Shown: positions 7,153-15,708, counted from the stretch's first letter. The stretch is 17,501 bases of DNA from Zoogloeaceae bacterium (GCA_031278735.1 JAITJU010000100.1:1-17501); one strand, 5' to 3'. Program-made: numbers and translations. Notes: generated by a model from the letters alone, not told the origin.

Positions 7153-8442
7153 ATGGATACCAGCACAACACTCAATGCCGGGGACGCCGCCGTCGGCGCG
7201 CATTTTGCCCGCCTCCTGCAAAACATCGCGGACTTCTCGAACCCGGACTTCTACTGGCAGGTGCTGGCGATCTTGGTTTGTCTGGGCGTCGCGTGGCGCC
7301 TTGCGCGCTGCCTGCGCCAACGCCTTGCTCACGCGCAGGATCACATGGGGCTGTTGCAGGCGCTGGAGGAGCAAACCTTTCCGCTCCTTGCCATCCTGCT
7401 GTTGAGCGTTGCCAAGGGTTTTCTGCAAAATCGCTTTCCGGCGCATCTTTTCACGCTCTGCATTCCATTGTTATTGTCGCTCGCCGTGGTGCGCGCCCTG
7501 CGCCATATGCTGCAGCGCAGTTTTCCGCGCGCGCACTGGCAGGGGAGCATCAGCCGGATGTTTTCCATTCTGGTTTGGGTGTGGCTGGCGCTGTTTCTTT
7601 CCGGCATTGCCCCGGAAGTCATTCATGCGCTGGAAATGGTGGGTTTTTCCATTGGCGCGCAGCAGATCAATCTGTGGATGATCCTCAATGGCCTGGTGGT
7701 TGTCGTTCTGGCGCTGTTGTTTTCGCTCTGGATTGCCAGTCTGCTGGAAGTTCGTCTGATGCGGGCGACGGAAATCGACGTTTCCCTGCGCATTGTGCTG
7801 ACGCGCATGAGCAAGGCGCTGTTCGTGTTTTTTGCCGTGCTCTTGAGCTTTTCCCTGATTGGACTGGACATCACCGCGCTCTCGGTATTTACCGGCGCGC
7901 TGGGCGTGGGGTTGGGCATAGGGCTGCAGAAAATTGCCAGTAATTATGTTTCCGGCTTCATCATCTTGCTTGATCGCTCCATTCGTCTGGGCAACATTGT
8001 CCAGATTGACGACCAGACGGGCGGCATCGTTACGCAAATTACCACGCGCTACACCGTGCTGCGCAATCTGGTGGGGCTGGAATTCATCGTTCCCAATGAA
8101 GTCCTGGTCGCCAATATCGTGCAGAACCAGACTTTTTCCGATTCTCGGACGCGGGTTGTGACGGGCGTTTCCGTTGCTTACAGCAGCGATCTGGAAAAGG
8201 CGCTGTCGCTGCTCGAAAGTATTGCCCGGGAGCATCCGCGCGTACTGGCTGATCCTGAACCGCGCGCCATGATCGTCCGCTTCGCGGACAGCGGCATCGA
8301 CCTGGAACTCGGATTCTGGATTGCCGATCCGGAAAATGGAACGGGCGTGCTGCGTTCGCAAATCAACCTGGAACTCTGGCGGCGCTTCCGTGCGGAAGGC
8401 ATAGAAATTCCCTTCCCGCAACGCGAAGTGCGTCTGCTGTGA
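7153..8442 (+). CDS. MscS-family mechanosensitive ion channel
   Basis: This 429-residue inner-membrane protein has several hydrophobic segments in the first half (for example FYWQVLAILVCLGVAWRLA and INLWMILNGLVVVVLALLFS). The MscS core follows: a Gly/Ala-rich pore helix (TGALGVGLGIGLQKIASNYV) running into FIILLDRSIRLGNIVQID, then the beta domain and a cytoplasmic vestibule domain. Such channels open under membrane tension to release solutes during hypo-osmotic shock. The length exceeds E. coli MscS (286 aa) because of extra N-terminal helices, as in YbdG/YnaI-type members. I chose ATG 7153; the frame is open back to 6982, but that stretch covers the putative promoter and is not membrane-like. 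The gene converges on the MMPL exporter gene, with a 72-bp gap. Confidence 0.93.
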   Translation: MDTSTTLNAGDAAVGAHFARLLQNIADFSNPDFYWQVLAILVCLGVAWRLARCLRQRLAHAQDHMGLLQALEEQTFPLLAILLLSVAKGFLQNRFPAHLFTLCIPLLLSLAVVRALRHMLQRSFPRAHWQGSISRMFSILVWVWLALFLSGIAPEVIHALEMVGFSIGAQQINLWMILNGLVVVVLALLFSLWIASLLEVRLMRATEIDVSLRIVLTRMSKALFVFFAVLLSFSLIGLDITALSVFTGALGVGLGIGLQKIASNYVSGFIILLDRSIRLGNIVQIDDQTGGIVTQITTRYTVLRNLVGLEFIVPNEVLVANIVQNQTFSDSRTRVVTGVSVAYSSDLEKALSLLESIAREHPRVLADPEPRAMIVRFADSGIDLELGFWIADPENGTGVLRSQINLELWRRFRAEGIEIPFPQREVRLL

Positions 8443-8476
8443 AGCAAGCGGGCGGGGAGAGACGAGAGGAGACGGC

Positions 8477-8500
8477 GTTCTTCATGCATGAAAATGGAAC
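8477..8500. terminator. Possible bidirectional hairpin between convergent genes
   Basis: GTTC-TTCA-TGCA-TGAA-AATG-GAAC forms an 8-bp interrupted stem with a 4-base loop and a 4-base bulge. It includes the perfect palindrome TTCATGCATGAA (8481-8492). It sits between the MscS stop (8442) and the exporter stop (8515). No T run follows on either strand, so termination is only a suggestion. Confidence 0.3.
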
Positions 8501-8514
8501 AAGACGCTTTGATT

Positions 8515-10815
8515 TCAGCGGCGCGTTGTCCGAAAAACCGGCGTGAAGAGCCAGGAAAGCGTCACGCCTAGCGTTGTCGTCACGCCCAGCGCGCGCAGCG
8601 CCGGCGTGGCGGAAAAAGCCAGCAGGCCGAAGGAGAGCAGGGTGAGGCTGGCGGCCAGCGTCGTCGCCAGAAGCGTGTGGGCGTGGCTTTGGCGGGCGGC
8701 GAGAAAAATGGCGTAATCGACGCCCATGCCCAGGGTGAGCAGCAAGGCGAGCAGGCTCAACATCTGCACGGGAATGTCCAGATAGCCCATGACGGCAAGC
8801 GTCGCCAATCCCGCCAGCAGCACCGGAACGAGCAGACGCCAGACATCGCGGCGGAAAAAGGGATACAGCAGCAAAGGCAACAGCAGGCAGGCGGCGAACA
8901 GGGTTTGCAGCAGCAAATGTCGGTAGCGTTGCATCAGGCCGGAAATATCGTTGGCCTGGTCTATCCAGTCGATGCCCGCATCCGCGAGTTGGGAGAGTGC
9001 CGCCGCCGCTTCTTTCCCCTGCATTCCCTTCGGCAGCACTATGCTGGCGTATTTTCCGGGTTCCGTCTCGCCCAGCCATAGGGCTTGCGCGTGCCGCCGA
9101 AAGAAGGGGCTGTCCAGCCAGATTTCCGGCGTCAACAGAGGCGATTTTGCCTCTTCCATCCAGGTTTCGGGAAGCTCAAGTTCCCTGGTCAGCGCCGCGC
9201 GGCTGGCCGCCAACTTTTTTTGCCAGGCGCGGTTTTCCTCCTGCCGCGCCTGCGAAGGCAACCAGCGGCTGGTCGCCTCAAAGCCGCTGATTTTACCTTC
9301 CGCCATCAAGGGACGCAGCCGATCGATCAGTCGTTCTTCTTGTTGCAGCAGATCTTCCGCGCTTGCGGCATTCAACAGAAACATCTGCGCGGGGCTGGGA
9401 AGCTGCATGATTTCGCTTGCCTGACGCTGTTCCGCCATCAGGTCGGGGGTGCCGCTGAACAGGCTGCGGATGTCGTCATTCGTCCGCAGGCGCGCAAGTC
9501 CGCCGCAAATGAAGATGGCAAGAACGAACGCAATCCCCCACCAGCGTCCGCCCCGCCAGCGCGGCCAATGGTCGAGCAGCCGGGTCATCCAGCGGGTATT
9601 TCTGGGCAACGGCAGGGTTTGCGGCAACAAGTACGGATAAAAACAGACGACGCTCATCCAGGCGCCAAAAATGCCGCAGACGGCAAAAATCGCCATTTGC
9701 TTCAGCCCGGGGAAGGGCGTGAGCGTCAGCGACAGATAGGCGAGCGCGGGCGTCAGGAGCGCCATGCCCAAGGTCGGCAGCAAGCGCCGGAAGCGTTCCC
9801 GGCCTGATTCCGCGCTGCCCAGATGCTGCGCGAAAACCAGAATGGCGTAATCGACGGCCACGCCGATCAGGCTCGCGCCGAAGACCAGCGTGATGAGGTG
9901 CACCCGCTCGAACAGCAGGAAGGCGGCGGTCAGCGCAATGAGCGCGCCGGAAATGAGCGATAGCGCGATGAGCCGCAAAGCGCGCGCGCTCTGAAAGACG
10001 AAACTGATTAAAAAGAGTGCGCCCAGCAGCGACCCCAGCCCGATCAGGCGCATTTCGTCTTGCGCCTGCCGCGTTGCCGCCGCCGCGTGCAACACCACGC
10101 CCGCACGTATGATTTGTGCCTGCGGCGATGTCTGGCGCAAGATTGTTCGCGCGGCGTCGAGACGCTTGGTCAGTGTTTCCTGCAATGTCGCGTCAAAGGC
10201 GCTGCCCGGCAGCGTATAAAGGAGCGCCGCGTAAGCGCGTCCGTCGCGTTCGAGCATCAATTCGCCGCCAGATGGCCTGAATGGCGTTGCTTCGCCCAGA
10301 CTTTGCAGCCAGTCGCCGAAAAAACCGAACGGATCGGCGAGCCAGGGGACGCTGCTCGCCGCGAAAGGCGCGTAAGCCAGCGCGAGGGCGCGCTTTTGCG
10401 CTTCCTCCGCGCTGGCGGCAAGCAGCCACGTCCGGTCGGCGGCGCTCATCAATCCTTGTCGATACGGCAGATAAAAATCAGCCGGAGAAAACGCGTCGCC
10501 AGCCGTGACGCCATTCTGTTCCAGCAGGCCGGAATCCGCCAGCGCCGCGCGCAGCGTCCGCGCCGCCTGTCGGGCGCTGTCCGCGTCTTCTGCGGCGACC
10601 AGCAGCGCCAGTTGCCGGTCGCCTTGGGCGGAGAATGCCTTCAGCGCCTTTTCCAGCGCCGGACGGCGCTCGTCCCTGGGCAACAGGGCAAGCAGATCGG
10701 TATCCACGCGACTGACCAGGACTGATCGCTGGAAAAACAGGAACAGCGCGGCGAAAAGGAGCAGGGCGAGCCAGAGGCAAGCCAGCAGGCGATGGCCGCG
10801 CGCCTCATCCATCAT
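8515..10815 (-). CDS. MMPL/RND-family exporter of an ape-type lipid cluster
   Basis: This 766-residue polytopic inner-membrane protein has the duplicated RND layout: one N-terminal membrane helix (about 8-30), a large periplasmic domain, a block of about five helices, a second helix near 430-450, a second periplasmic domain and a last block of five helices. Both repeats carry the proton-relay style motif (GVAVDYAILVF and GMGVDYAIFLA). It starts MM at 10815; either Met could be used, with an AGAGG-like site upstream. Family knowledge (COG4258-type exporters of aryl-polyene or flexirubin loci) and the preceding LolA-like gene suggest it extracts the finished lipid or acyl conjugate from the inner membrane. 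It is the last gene of the operon. A 75-bp gap separates it from the LolA-like gene. Confidence 0.92.
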   Translation of the reverse strand: MMDEARGHRLLACLWLALLLFAALFLFFQRSVLVSRVDTDLLALLPRDERRPALEKALKAFSAQGDRQLALLVAAEDADSARQAARTLRAALADSGLLEQNGVTAGDAFSPADFYLPYRQGLMSAADRTWLLAASAEEAQKRALALAYAPFAASSVPWLADPFGFFGDWLQSLGEATPFRPSGGELMLERDGRAYAALLYTLPGSAFDATLQETLTKRLDAARTILRQTSPQAQIIRAGVVLHAAAATRQAQDEMRLIGLGSLLGALFLISFVFQSARALRLIALSLISGALIALTAAFLLFERVHLITLVFGASLIGVAVDYAILVFAQHLGSAESGRERFRRLLPTLGMALLTPALAYLSLTLTPFPGLKQMAIFAVCGIFGAWMSVVCFYPYLLPQTLPLPRNTRWMTRLLDHWPRWRGGRWWGIAFVLAIFICGGLARLRTNDDIRSLFSGTPDLMAEQRQASEIMQLPSPAQMFLLNAASAEDLLQQEERLIDRLRPLMAEGKISGFEATSRWLPSQARQEENRAWQKKLAASRAALTRELELPETWMEEAKSPLLTPEIWLDSPFFRRHAQALWLGETEPGKYASIVLPKGMQGKEAAAALSQLADAGIDWIDQANDISGLMQRYRHLLLQTLFAACLLLPLLLYPFFRRDVWRLLVPVLLAGLATLAVMGYLDIPVQMLSLLALLLTLGMGVDYAIFLAARQSHAHTLLATTLAASLTLLSFGLLAFSATPALRALGVTTTLGVTLSWLFTPVFRTTRR

Positions 10816-10890
10816 GGTTTGATGCGCCTCTGTGTTGCGGGATGTGCCGCCATGCGCGTTCCGCCTTTCCGAGATTGCCTGCCGCGGATT

Positions 10891-11520
10891 TCATTCGAAG
10901 CGTTTTCGCTCTTCCGCGGAAAGCTCCCGCGCGTGTGTTTGCGCCTTGAATTCAATGCGCGTGACATCGCCCGCGGTGCTTTCCATTTCCACGCTGGCAA
11001 GGTCTCGTCCGCCAGTCAGACGCAAGACGCCAATCAGGCGGGCAAGGTTTTTTTCTTTCGGGGTGAATTCCAGCCGCCACTTTCCGTCCTCCATTGCGCC
11101 GCTGTAGTCGAAGATTTGCGCCAATGCCGCCACATTGCCGGAAAGCGCCGAAAACAGAATGCCATTGATGATTTTGACCACAGGCTCCTTGTTCGCGTCG
11201 AGTTTCATCAGTGTTTCCTTGCCGTCACTCTGGACGATTTCATTCGGGGTCAGGCGCGTGACTTGCGCGAAGGGACGGATGTTTTCCCACAGAACGCCGT
11301 GATTTTCGGCAACGAGAAAACGGCCATGGGAAATCAGCGGTTTCCTGATCCGGGCAAGTTTGCGGGTTTGCTGGAATTCTCCGCGAACTACCGGGGAGCG
11401 CGTCAATTGCTTTTCGACTACCCGCAACAGATTTTCTTCGGCATATGACGGATAGAAGGAAAGGGCGATGAGGAAAAAAATCGCCGGAAAGACGATGCGG
11501 ACGCCGCGACCGGTATTCAT
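10891..11520 (-). CDS. LolA-like outer-membrane lipoprotein carrier protein
   Basis: This 209-residue protein has a Sec signal peptide (hydrophobic 8-23, likely cleavage after SYA near 27) and then a LolA-type fold: GEFQQTRKLARIRKPLISHGRF and VLWENIRPF (about 48-85) match the LolA pattern 'F.Q....L....P..S.G.......G..W....P'. LolA-like proteins shuttle lipids across the periplasm in a hydrophobic cup. Here the neighbours (MMPL exporter downstream, acyl-lipid enzymes upstream) suggest it carries the cluster's own product and not general lipoproteins. The ATG overlaps the thioesterase stop as ATGA. It resembles ApeL of aryl-polyene clusters in position and type. Confidence 0.86.
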   Translation of the reverse strand: MNTGRGVRIVFPAIFFLIALSFYPSYAEENLLRVVEKQLTRSPVVRGEFQQTRKLARIRKPLISHGRFLVAENHGVLWENIRPFAQVTRLTPNEIVQSDGKETLMKLDANKEPVVKIINGILFSALSGNVAALAQIFDYSGAMEDGKWRLEFTPKEKNLARLIGVLRLTGGRDLASVEMESTAGDVTRIEFKAQTHARELSAEERKRFE

Positions 11521-11939
11521 TGGATTCCCAGTTTTTCAAAGAGGATGGCGGGACTTTGCCAGCACATCGTCCGCGTTCGCATATCGACCGCGATCTGCAC
11601 GGTATGGCCGCGCGTGAGGCGATTTCCCGTGGCGCAATCGAGAATCAGGTAATTGACCTTGAGCCGGTTTTCCCATTCCGTCAAAAACGCCTTGACCTCG
11701 ATTTTCTGCTGGTATCCAAGCGGTTGGGCGTAGCGGACGAACACCTCGATGACTGGCCAGGCATAACCGGATTCCCGCATCTGCGGATAATCGTAACCGA
11801 TGGACTGCAACAGCGCCATGCGCGCCAGCTCGAAATAGCGCACATAATGTCCATGCCAGCAGATTTCCATTGGGTCGAGATCGTGGAAGGGAATGCGCAA
11901 TTCCACGCTTTTTTGCCATGCGCTTTTGGGGGTTCTCAT
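11517..11939 (-). CDS. 4HBT/YbgC-type acyl thioesterase
   Basis: This 140-residue single hotdog-fold protein carries the 4-hydroxybenzoyl-CoA thioesterase signature near residues 18-40: FHDLDPMEICWHGHYVRYFE, with the catalytic-type Asp at 20 or 22 and the G-H-Y-x-R-Y-F-E helix. It probably releases or proofreads acyl chains on the two ACPs of the operon (equivalent to ApeK in aryl-polyene loci). I chose ATG 11939-11937 because it overlaps the stop of the upstream gene remnant as ATGA and gives the normal family length. The frame is open far upstream, to 12815, but that sequence is shadow of the acyltransferase gene and the remnant. The stop overlaps the LolA-like start. Confidence 0.88.
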   Translation of the reverse strand: MRTPKSAWQKSVELRIPFHDLDPMEICWHGHYVRYFELARMALLQSIGYDYPQMRESGYAWPVIEVFVRYAQPLGYQQKIEVKAFLTEWENRLKVNYLILDCATGNRLTRGHTVQIAVDMRTRTMCWQSPAILFEKLGIQ

Positions 11940-12283
11940 TTTTGACTCTGCGTTTCCGAAAAGAAGATCATTTGCCGGTTGGGATACGTCGATGCCGATG
12001 GCGCGCGTCCTGAAACCGCCCCTGGGTTTGAAAGCCTGTCCGCCAGGAGCCGCGCAAATCGCCGCGCGGCGCGCAAGTGCCCGTTCCGGCTTGTCCATGC
12101 CGCCGCGCCGGAACGGCGGCTCATTGCCCGCGAACAATTTCGCCAACGCGCATTGAGAAAGCGGCTTTTCCCGAAGCGGCGCGGGCAGGAGAGGAAATAC
12201 GCCTTGCCTTCCTCGATCAACTTCCGGACGAATATTGCCGGAATTATAGCGCGGCGAACGGTCGATTCCTTGTCGTTCGCCAT
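11936..12283 (-). pseudogene. Remnant of an AAA-ATPase-like (DUF1703-type) gene
   Basis: The ATG (12283-12281) is 3 bases after the acyltransferase stop and the frame reads to TGA 11938-11936 (115 codons). Residues 21-44 (KLIEEG, then GKAYFLSCPRRFGKSRFLN) match the Walker-A-like start of AAA-ATPase-like/DUF1703 proteins (pattern 'GKYYFLSRPRRFGKSL'). After about 12151 the match moves to another frame (LAKLFAGNEPPF, typical of the next segment in that family), so a frameshift is present. The rest is Arg/Ala-rich and unlike a protein, apart from a possible family C-terminal tail (IGID in one frame, NRQMIFF in the other). Intact members are about 500 residues, so most of the gene is deleted. The first roughly 30 family residues also look missing. 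The stop overlaps the thioesterase start, which may keep the short frame translated for coupling. Confidence 0.55.
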
Positions 12284-12286
12284 TTC

Positions 12287-13210
12287 TCATTGCCAGAACG
12301 GGAAAAAGTTGAACCATTGCAGGGGATTTTTCTGGCATTCTTCGGTCAAGGCGGCGACGTAGCGTTGCGCGTAGGGCAGGACGGCTTCCTGGCGATTGCG
12401 GCGCGGCAGGATGACGCGTTCGGCCAGAGGACGGATGATGATGGAAAACCCGTTGGCGCCCTGGACGCCAAAAAGGGTGAATGCCGGGCAGCCCAGCGCG
12501 GCGGCGAGCACGTAGGGGCCGACGGGAAAACGCGCGGGCGCGCCCAGAAAAGGCAGCGCGAGCGTGGCGTTGCTGGCGGCGTGGGGATTGACGGGAATCC
12601 GATCTCCCGCGATGACGACGAAGCCTCCCGCATTGATGCGTTCCGAGAGCAGCATGGCCGTCGTGAAATCCATGCTGTCTACCTGCATGAGTTCGACATT
12701 GTGTTCCGCTTCCGGGTTCAGGGCGCGCAGCATCTGGTTGAAGCGTTCGGCGTGGCGCGTATGCACCAGCACGGAAAGTTTCATCTGTTTTCGTTTCCGC
12801 GTTAGATGTCGGCACAGTTCAAGGTTGCCCAGGTGCGCTGTAATCAGCAGCGCGCCGCGTTTCTCTTCCAGCAGGTTCAGGATCGGCGTCGCGCCTTCCG
12901 CCTGATAGGGCAATGTTTGCAGATGATTGCCATGGGCGAGCATTTTTTGCAGCAAGGTTTCGCCGAAACTCAAAAAGTGGCGAAAACTGTTGTAAAGCGT
13001 TGGTGCGGGCGTTGTCTTTTTGCTGCTGGCGTAAAGGCGGCGTAGATATTCCCGCGAGGCGCGCCGCGCCAGCGCGCGCGTGACGAAGAACCAGGAAATG
13101 ACGAAAAAAAGAAGCACCCGAAATGGCCATGCGCCCAGGTGCCGGTACACCCAGAACAAAAAACGCATTCCGCCAACGAAGCTGGCTTCGCCGATTTTTG
13201 CCCAATGCAT
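12287..13210 (-). CDS. LpxL/HtrB-type lysophospholipid acyltransferase
   Basis: This 307-residue protein has an N-terminal membrane helix (about 28-46, FRVLLFFVISWFF) and a catalytic HX4E motif at HLGNLE (His126, Glu131). A substrate-pocket motif AGDRIPV follows near 200. This is the lipid A late-acyltransferase fold acting at the cytoplasmic face of the inner membrane, using acyl-ACP as donor. I chose ATG 13210-13208 because GGGGAA precedes it by about 7 bases and it starts 2 bases after the glycosyltransferase stop; the longer open frame overlaps that gene. In many ape-type clusters this domain is fused behind the glycosyltransferase; here the two are separate adjacent genes. It probably attaches the cluster's acyl chain to a glycolipid or other carrier. 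Confidence 0.9.
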   Translation of the reverse strand: MHWAKIGEASFVGGMRFLFWVYRHLGAWPFRVLLFFVISWFFVTRALARRASREYLRRLYASSKKTTPAPTLYNSFRHFLSFGETLLQKMLAHGNHLQTLPYQAEGATPILNLLEEKRGALLITAHLGNLELCRHLTRKRKQMKLSVLVHTRHAERFNQMLRALNPEAEHNVELMQVDSMDFTTAMLLSERINAGGFVVIAGDRIPVNPHAASNATLALPFLGAPARFPVGPYVLAAALGCPAFTLFGVQGANGFSIIIRPLAERVILPRRNRQEAVLPYAQRYVAALTEECQKNPLQWFNFFPFWQ

Positions 13211-13212
13211 GT

Positions 13213-13971
13213 TTATTTCCCCAGCCGTCGACGCAACAAACGCGGCATGCGCCGCAACATGCCGAAAAAAAGACGGGCATGCATGGCGGAAATGCGCAGG
13301 TTGTCGCGCCAGGGATGAAAGTGCGACAGGCCGCCTGCCGGATAATGCACCGCAACCGGCAGATTGACGATGGGCACGTTCGCCCAGTGCAGGCGCACCA
13401 GGATTTCCGTATCGAAATCCATGCGCCTGGCGTGTGCCAGCGCGGGCAAGAGCGGGGTGACGGTCGCCAGCGGATAGACGCGAAAGCCGCACATGGAATC
13501 GGCAATATCGAACGACAGGGTATTGATCCACACCCAGAGGTGCGTGAGATAACGCCCGTACAGTCGCCCCCTGGGGACGCTTTTGTCATAACGCGGGCAG
13601 CCGGAGATGACGGCCTCCGGTCGGGCGGCGGCGGCATTCAGAAAATCGGGGATGGCCGCCAGATCATGCTGCCCGTCGGCGTCGATCTGCGCGGCGTGGC
13701 TGGCCTGCAATTGCCGCGCGGCGTATTCGAGTCCGGTGGATACCGCCGCGCCCTTGCCGCGGTTTTCCGGGTGGCGCAAAAGGGTCACGTCCGCCGTTTC
13801 CGCGGCCAGCGCCGCCAGCGTTTGCGCGGTGGGCGCGTTGCTGCCGTCATCGATCAGAATGACCGGCAACCCTTGCTGACGCAAGGCGCGGACAACGGCG
13901 CCCACGCAGTCGCCGTGGTTGAAGACGGGGATGAGGGCGACGATGTTCATGCCGGTTGCGGATGTATTCAT
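13213..13971 (-). CDS. Family 2 glycosyltransferase
   Basis: This 252-residue protein has a GT-A fold typical of dolichyl-phosphate-mannose-synthase-like GT2 enzymes: VALIPVFNHG at 11-20, VILIDDGSN (37-45), RGKGAAVSTGLEYA (71-84), the metal-binding DAD (97-99, IDADGQHD) and the MCGFRVYP acceptor-loop motif. It has no clear membrane helices, so it is probably cytosolic or membrane-associated. In ape-type loci this domain and the following acyltransferase usually form a single protein (ApeJ), which suggests that it builds the sugar or lipid head group to which the acyl chain is joined. The first ATG (13971) is given; Met8 (13950) is an equally plausible start since neither has a clear ribosome site. 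It lies 24 bp after the ligase gene. Confidence 0.9.
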   Translation of the reverse strand: MNTSATGMNIVALIPVFNHGDCVGAVVRALRQQGLPVILIDDGSNAPTAQTLAALAAETADVTLLRHPENRGKGAAVSTGLEYAARQLQASHAAQIDADGQHDLAAIPDFLNAAAARPEAVISGCPRYDKSVPRGRLYGRYLTHLWVWINTLSFDIADSMCGFRVYPLATVTPLLPALAHARRMDFDTEILVRLHWANVPIVNLPVAVHYPAGGLSHFHPWRDNLRISAMHARLFFGMLRRMPRLLRRRLGK

Positions 13972-13995
13972 GCCAATTGAATCACGGGGACGTGT

Positions 13996-15708
13996 TCAGC
14001 CCTTGCCTGAAACCAGTGTTCCTCGCGAGCAGCGCGTTTCGTCCAGCGTGTAGGCGAATTCGAGTTCCCGTTTGCCGGGACGCCAGGTCAGGGCGAGGCG
14101 GGGCGTGTCGCCGGGACGGATCAGGCGCTGGAATTTGAGGCCGATCATGCGGCTGACCGGGAGATCGACGCCGAAGTGGAGACGGGCAAAGTGCACAGCC
14201 CAGTCGATCTGCGTTACGCCGGGCAACACGGGTAATTCGGGGAAGTGGCCGTCGAACCAGACGAGATCCGTATCGAGGTAAAGCTGCAGAAGCGCTTGGT
14301 GACCATCTTCATTCTGGTCTTGCCGCAGGCATTGCGCGCGTGGCAACGTGGGCGCGAACAGGCCTTCGAGGTCGCGTCGCGTGGTTTTGCCCATGTCGTT
14401 GGTCGGCAGGTCTGTCACATAACGCCAGCGGCGCGGCAGGGCAATGGCTTCGACCCGGTCGCGCAGCGCGCCGCGCAGGAAACGGTCGAAGCGCGCCTTG
14501 CCCAGATTTTCCCTGCGCGTTCTGCCGTCCGGCGTCAGGATGACGACCGCGCCCAGCGTTTCGCGCGCGCCGCGGCGGGGGAGGACGACCGCGCGCTCGA
14601 CATCGGGCAGCGCCATTAACGCGGTCTCGACCTGTCCGAGCGAGATTCTTTTTTCGCCGATTTTGATGACGCGATCCGCTCGTCCGAGCAATTCCAGACC
14701 GCGCGCGTCGATGCGCGCCAGATCGTTGGAAAGAAACCCGGTTTTCTCCAGCGCCGCCGCCAGAAAGGGCGAATGAATCCGCAGGCGGGAGGTATCCGCG
14801 TCCACGCTCAAACGCACGCCGGACAAGGGCTGCCACGGCAGACGCTCGTCCTGGCGATGCGCCGCGGCGCCGGTTTCTGTGCTGCCGTAGATTTCAAACA
14901 GCGGCGCGTTCAGCAGGCGTCGGCAACGCGCCTGCGCTCCGGGGGGCAGGGGGCTGCCCGCTGAAGTCGCCAGTTGCCAGCAAATGTCGGCGCGATCGGG
15001 AGCGTCTGCGTCGGCGGACGGCGACAGATGCCGCAAGAATGTCGGCGCGCTGACCAAAACGTAGCCTGCCGCGGGCAAGCGCCAGATGTCATCAGGATAT
15101 TGCAGCCGTTCCCCCACGATGGGGTAACCGAAGGTCAGCGGCCAGAGTACGGCAAACGGCAGGCCGTACATATGCTGGTGCGGCACGCTGCGGACGAAAC
15201 GGATGTCCTTCCCCGTCGCGAGATGACCGCCAAACGTGGCGTTCAGCGCCTCGATCTCGCGGCGCAGCTGGCGCAGGGTTTTCTCGATCAGGCAGGGCGC
15301 GCCCGTGGAGCCGGAAGTGGACAGAAAAAGGGCGGGTGCGCCGAAATCGCGGGTATCGGGAGATGCGCGCCCGCCGCTCCGCCAGTTGCGCAAGGCGGCA
15401 TCGGGCGTTTGTCCCACCCAGGGAAAATCCAGCGCCTCGCGTGTCGTTGCCAGATCGTCGCCCGGCAGAATGACGTGGACGCCAAGCGACCAGGCCGCCA
15501 TGAGCCAGACGGAAAAAGCGTAGATATCCGGCTCGAAGAGCGCGATCCGGCGCTGTCCCAATCGGGACAGCGCCTGCCGCGCCGCCGTCGCGTCACGGAC
15601 GAACGTCGCGAACGTGATGGCGGTTCCGGCGCGGTAGGCGACGGGAGCGTCGGGGTTCTTCGCCATGAACCCCGGCAAACGCCAGTGGCGCGTGAGGGCA
15701 TCAGGCAT
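13996..15708 (-). CDS. AMP-forming acyl ligase fused to a FabA-like hotdog domain
   Basis: This 570-residue protein has two parts. Residues 1 to about 455 are an ANL adenylating enzyme: the P-loop-like FLSTSGSTGAPC (128-139), YGSTETG (274-280), a degenerate A7 region (FLSNDLARID near 325-334) and the A10 catalytic lysine in NDMGK (Lys441). Residues about 470-570 are a hotdog domain with WFDGHFPELPVLPGV (484-498), whose His488 and following Asp502 (TQIDWA) match FabA/FabZ-type dehydratase sites. It probably activates an aryl or acyl acid for loading on an ACP, and the hotdog part may dehydrate 3-hydroxyacyl chains. The pair corresponds to ApeH plus ApeI of aryl-polyene loci, here as one chain. 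The ATG overlaps the upstream gene by 8 bp. The short ligase part seems to lack some of the usual N-terminal region. Confidence 0.9.
   Translation of the reverse strand: MPDALTRHWRLPGFMAKNPDAPVAYRAGTAITFATFVRDATAARQALSRLGQRRIALFEPDIYAFSVWLMAAWSLGVHVILPGDDLATTREALDFPWVGQTPDAALRNWRSGGRASPDTRDFGAPALFLSTSGSTGAPCLIEKTLRQLRREIEALNATFGGHLATGKDIRFVRSVPHQHMYGLPFAVLWPLTFGYPIVGERLQYPDDIWRLPAAGYVLVSAPTFLRHLSPSADADAPDRADICWQLATSAGSPLPPGAQARCRRLLNAPLFEIYGSTETGAAAHRQDERLPWQPLSGVRLSVDADTSRLRIHSPFLAAALEKTGFLSNDLARIDARGLELLGRADRVIKIGEKRISLGQVETALMALPDVERAVVLPRRGARETLGAVVILTPDGRTRRENLGKARFDRFLRGALRDRVEAIALPRRWRYVTDLPTNDMGKTTRRDLEGLFAPTLPRAQCLRQDQNEDGHQALLQLYLDTDLVWFDGHFPELPVLPGVTQIDWAVHFARLHFGVDLPVSRMIGLKFQRLIRPGDTPRLALTWRPGKRELEFAYTLDETRCSRGTLVSGKG

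Noticed and set aside
7471..8421. 316-codon minus-strand frame inside the MscS gene
   Set aside because: Antisense to the pore and beta domains; the product is Gln/Asn/His-rich, typical of antisense translation.
11517..12815. 432-codon minus-strand frame as one large protein
   Set aside because: Only its last 140 codons are protein-like (thioesterase). The rest is shadow of the acyltransferase and one frame of the decayed ATPase-like gene.
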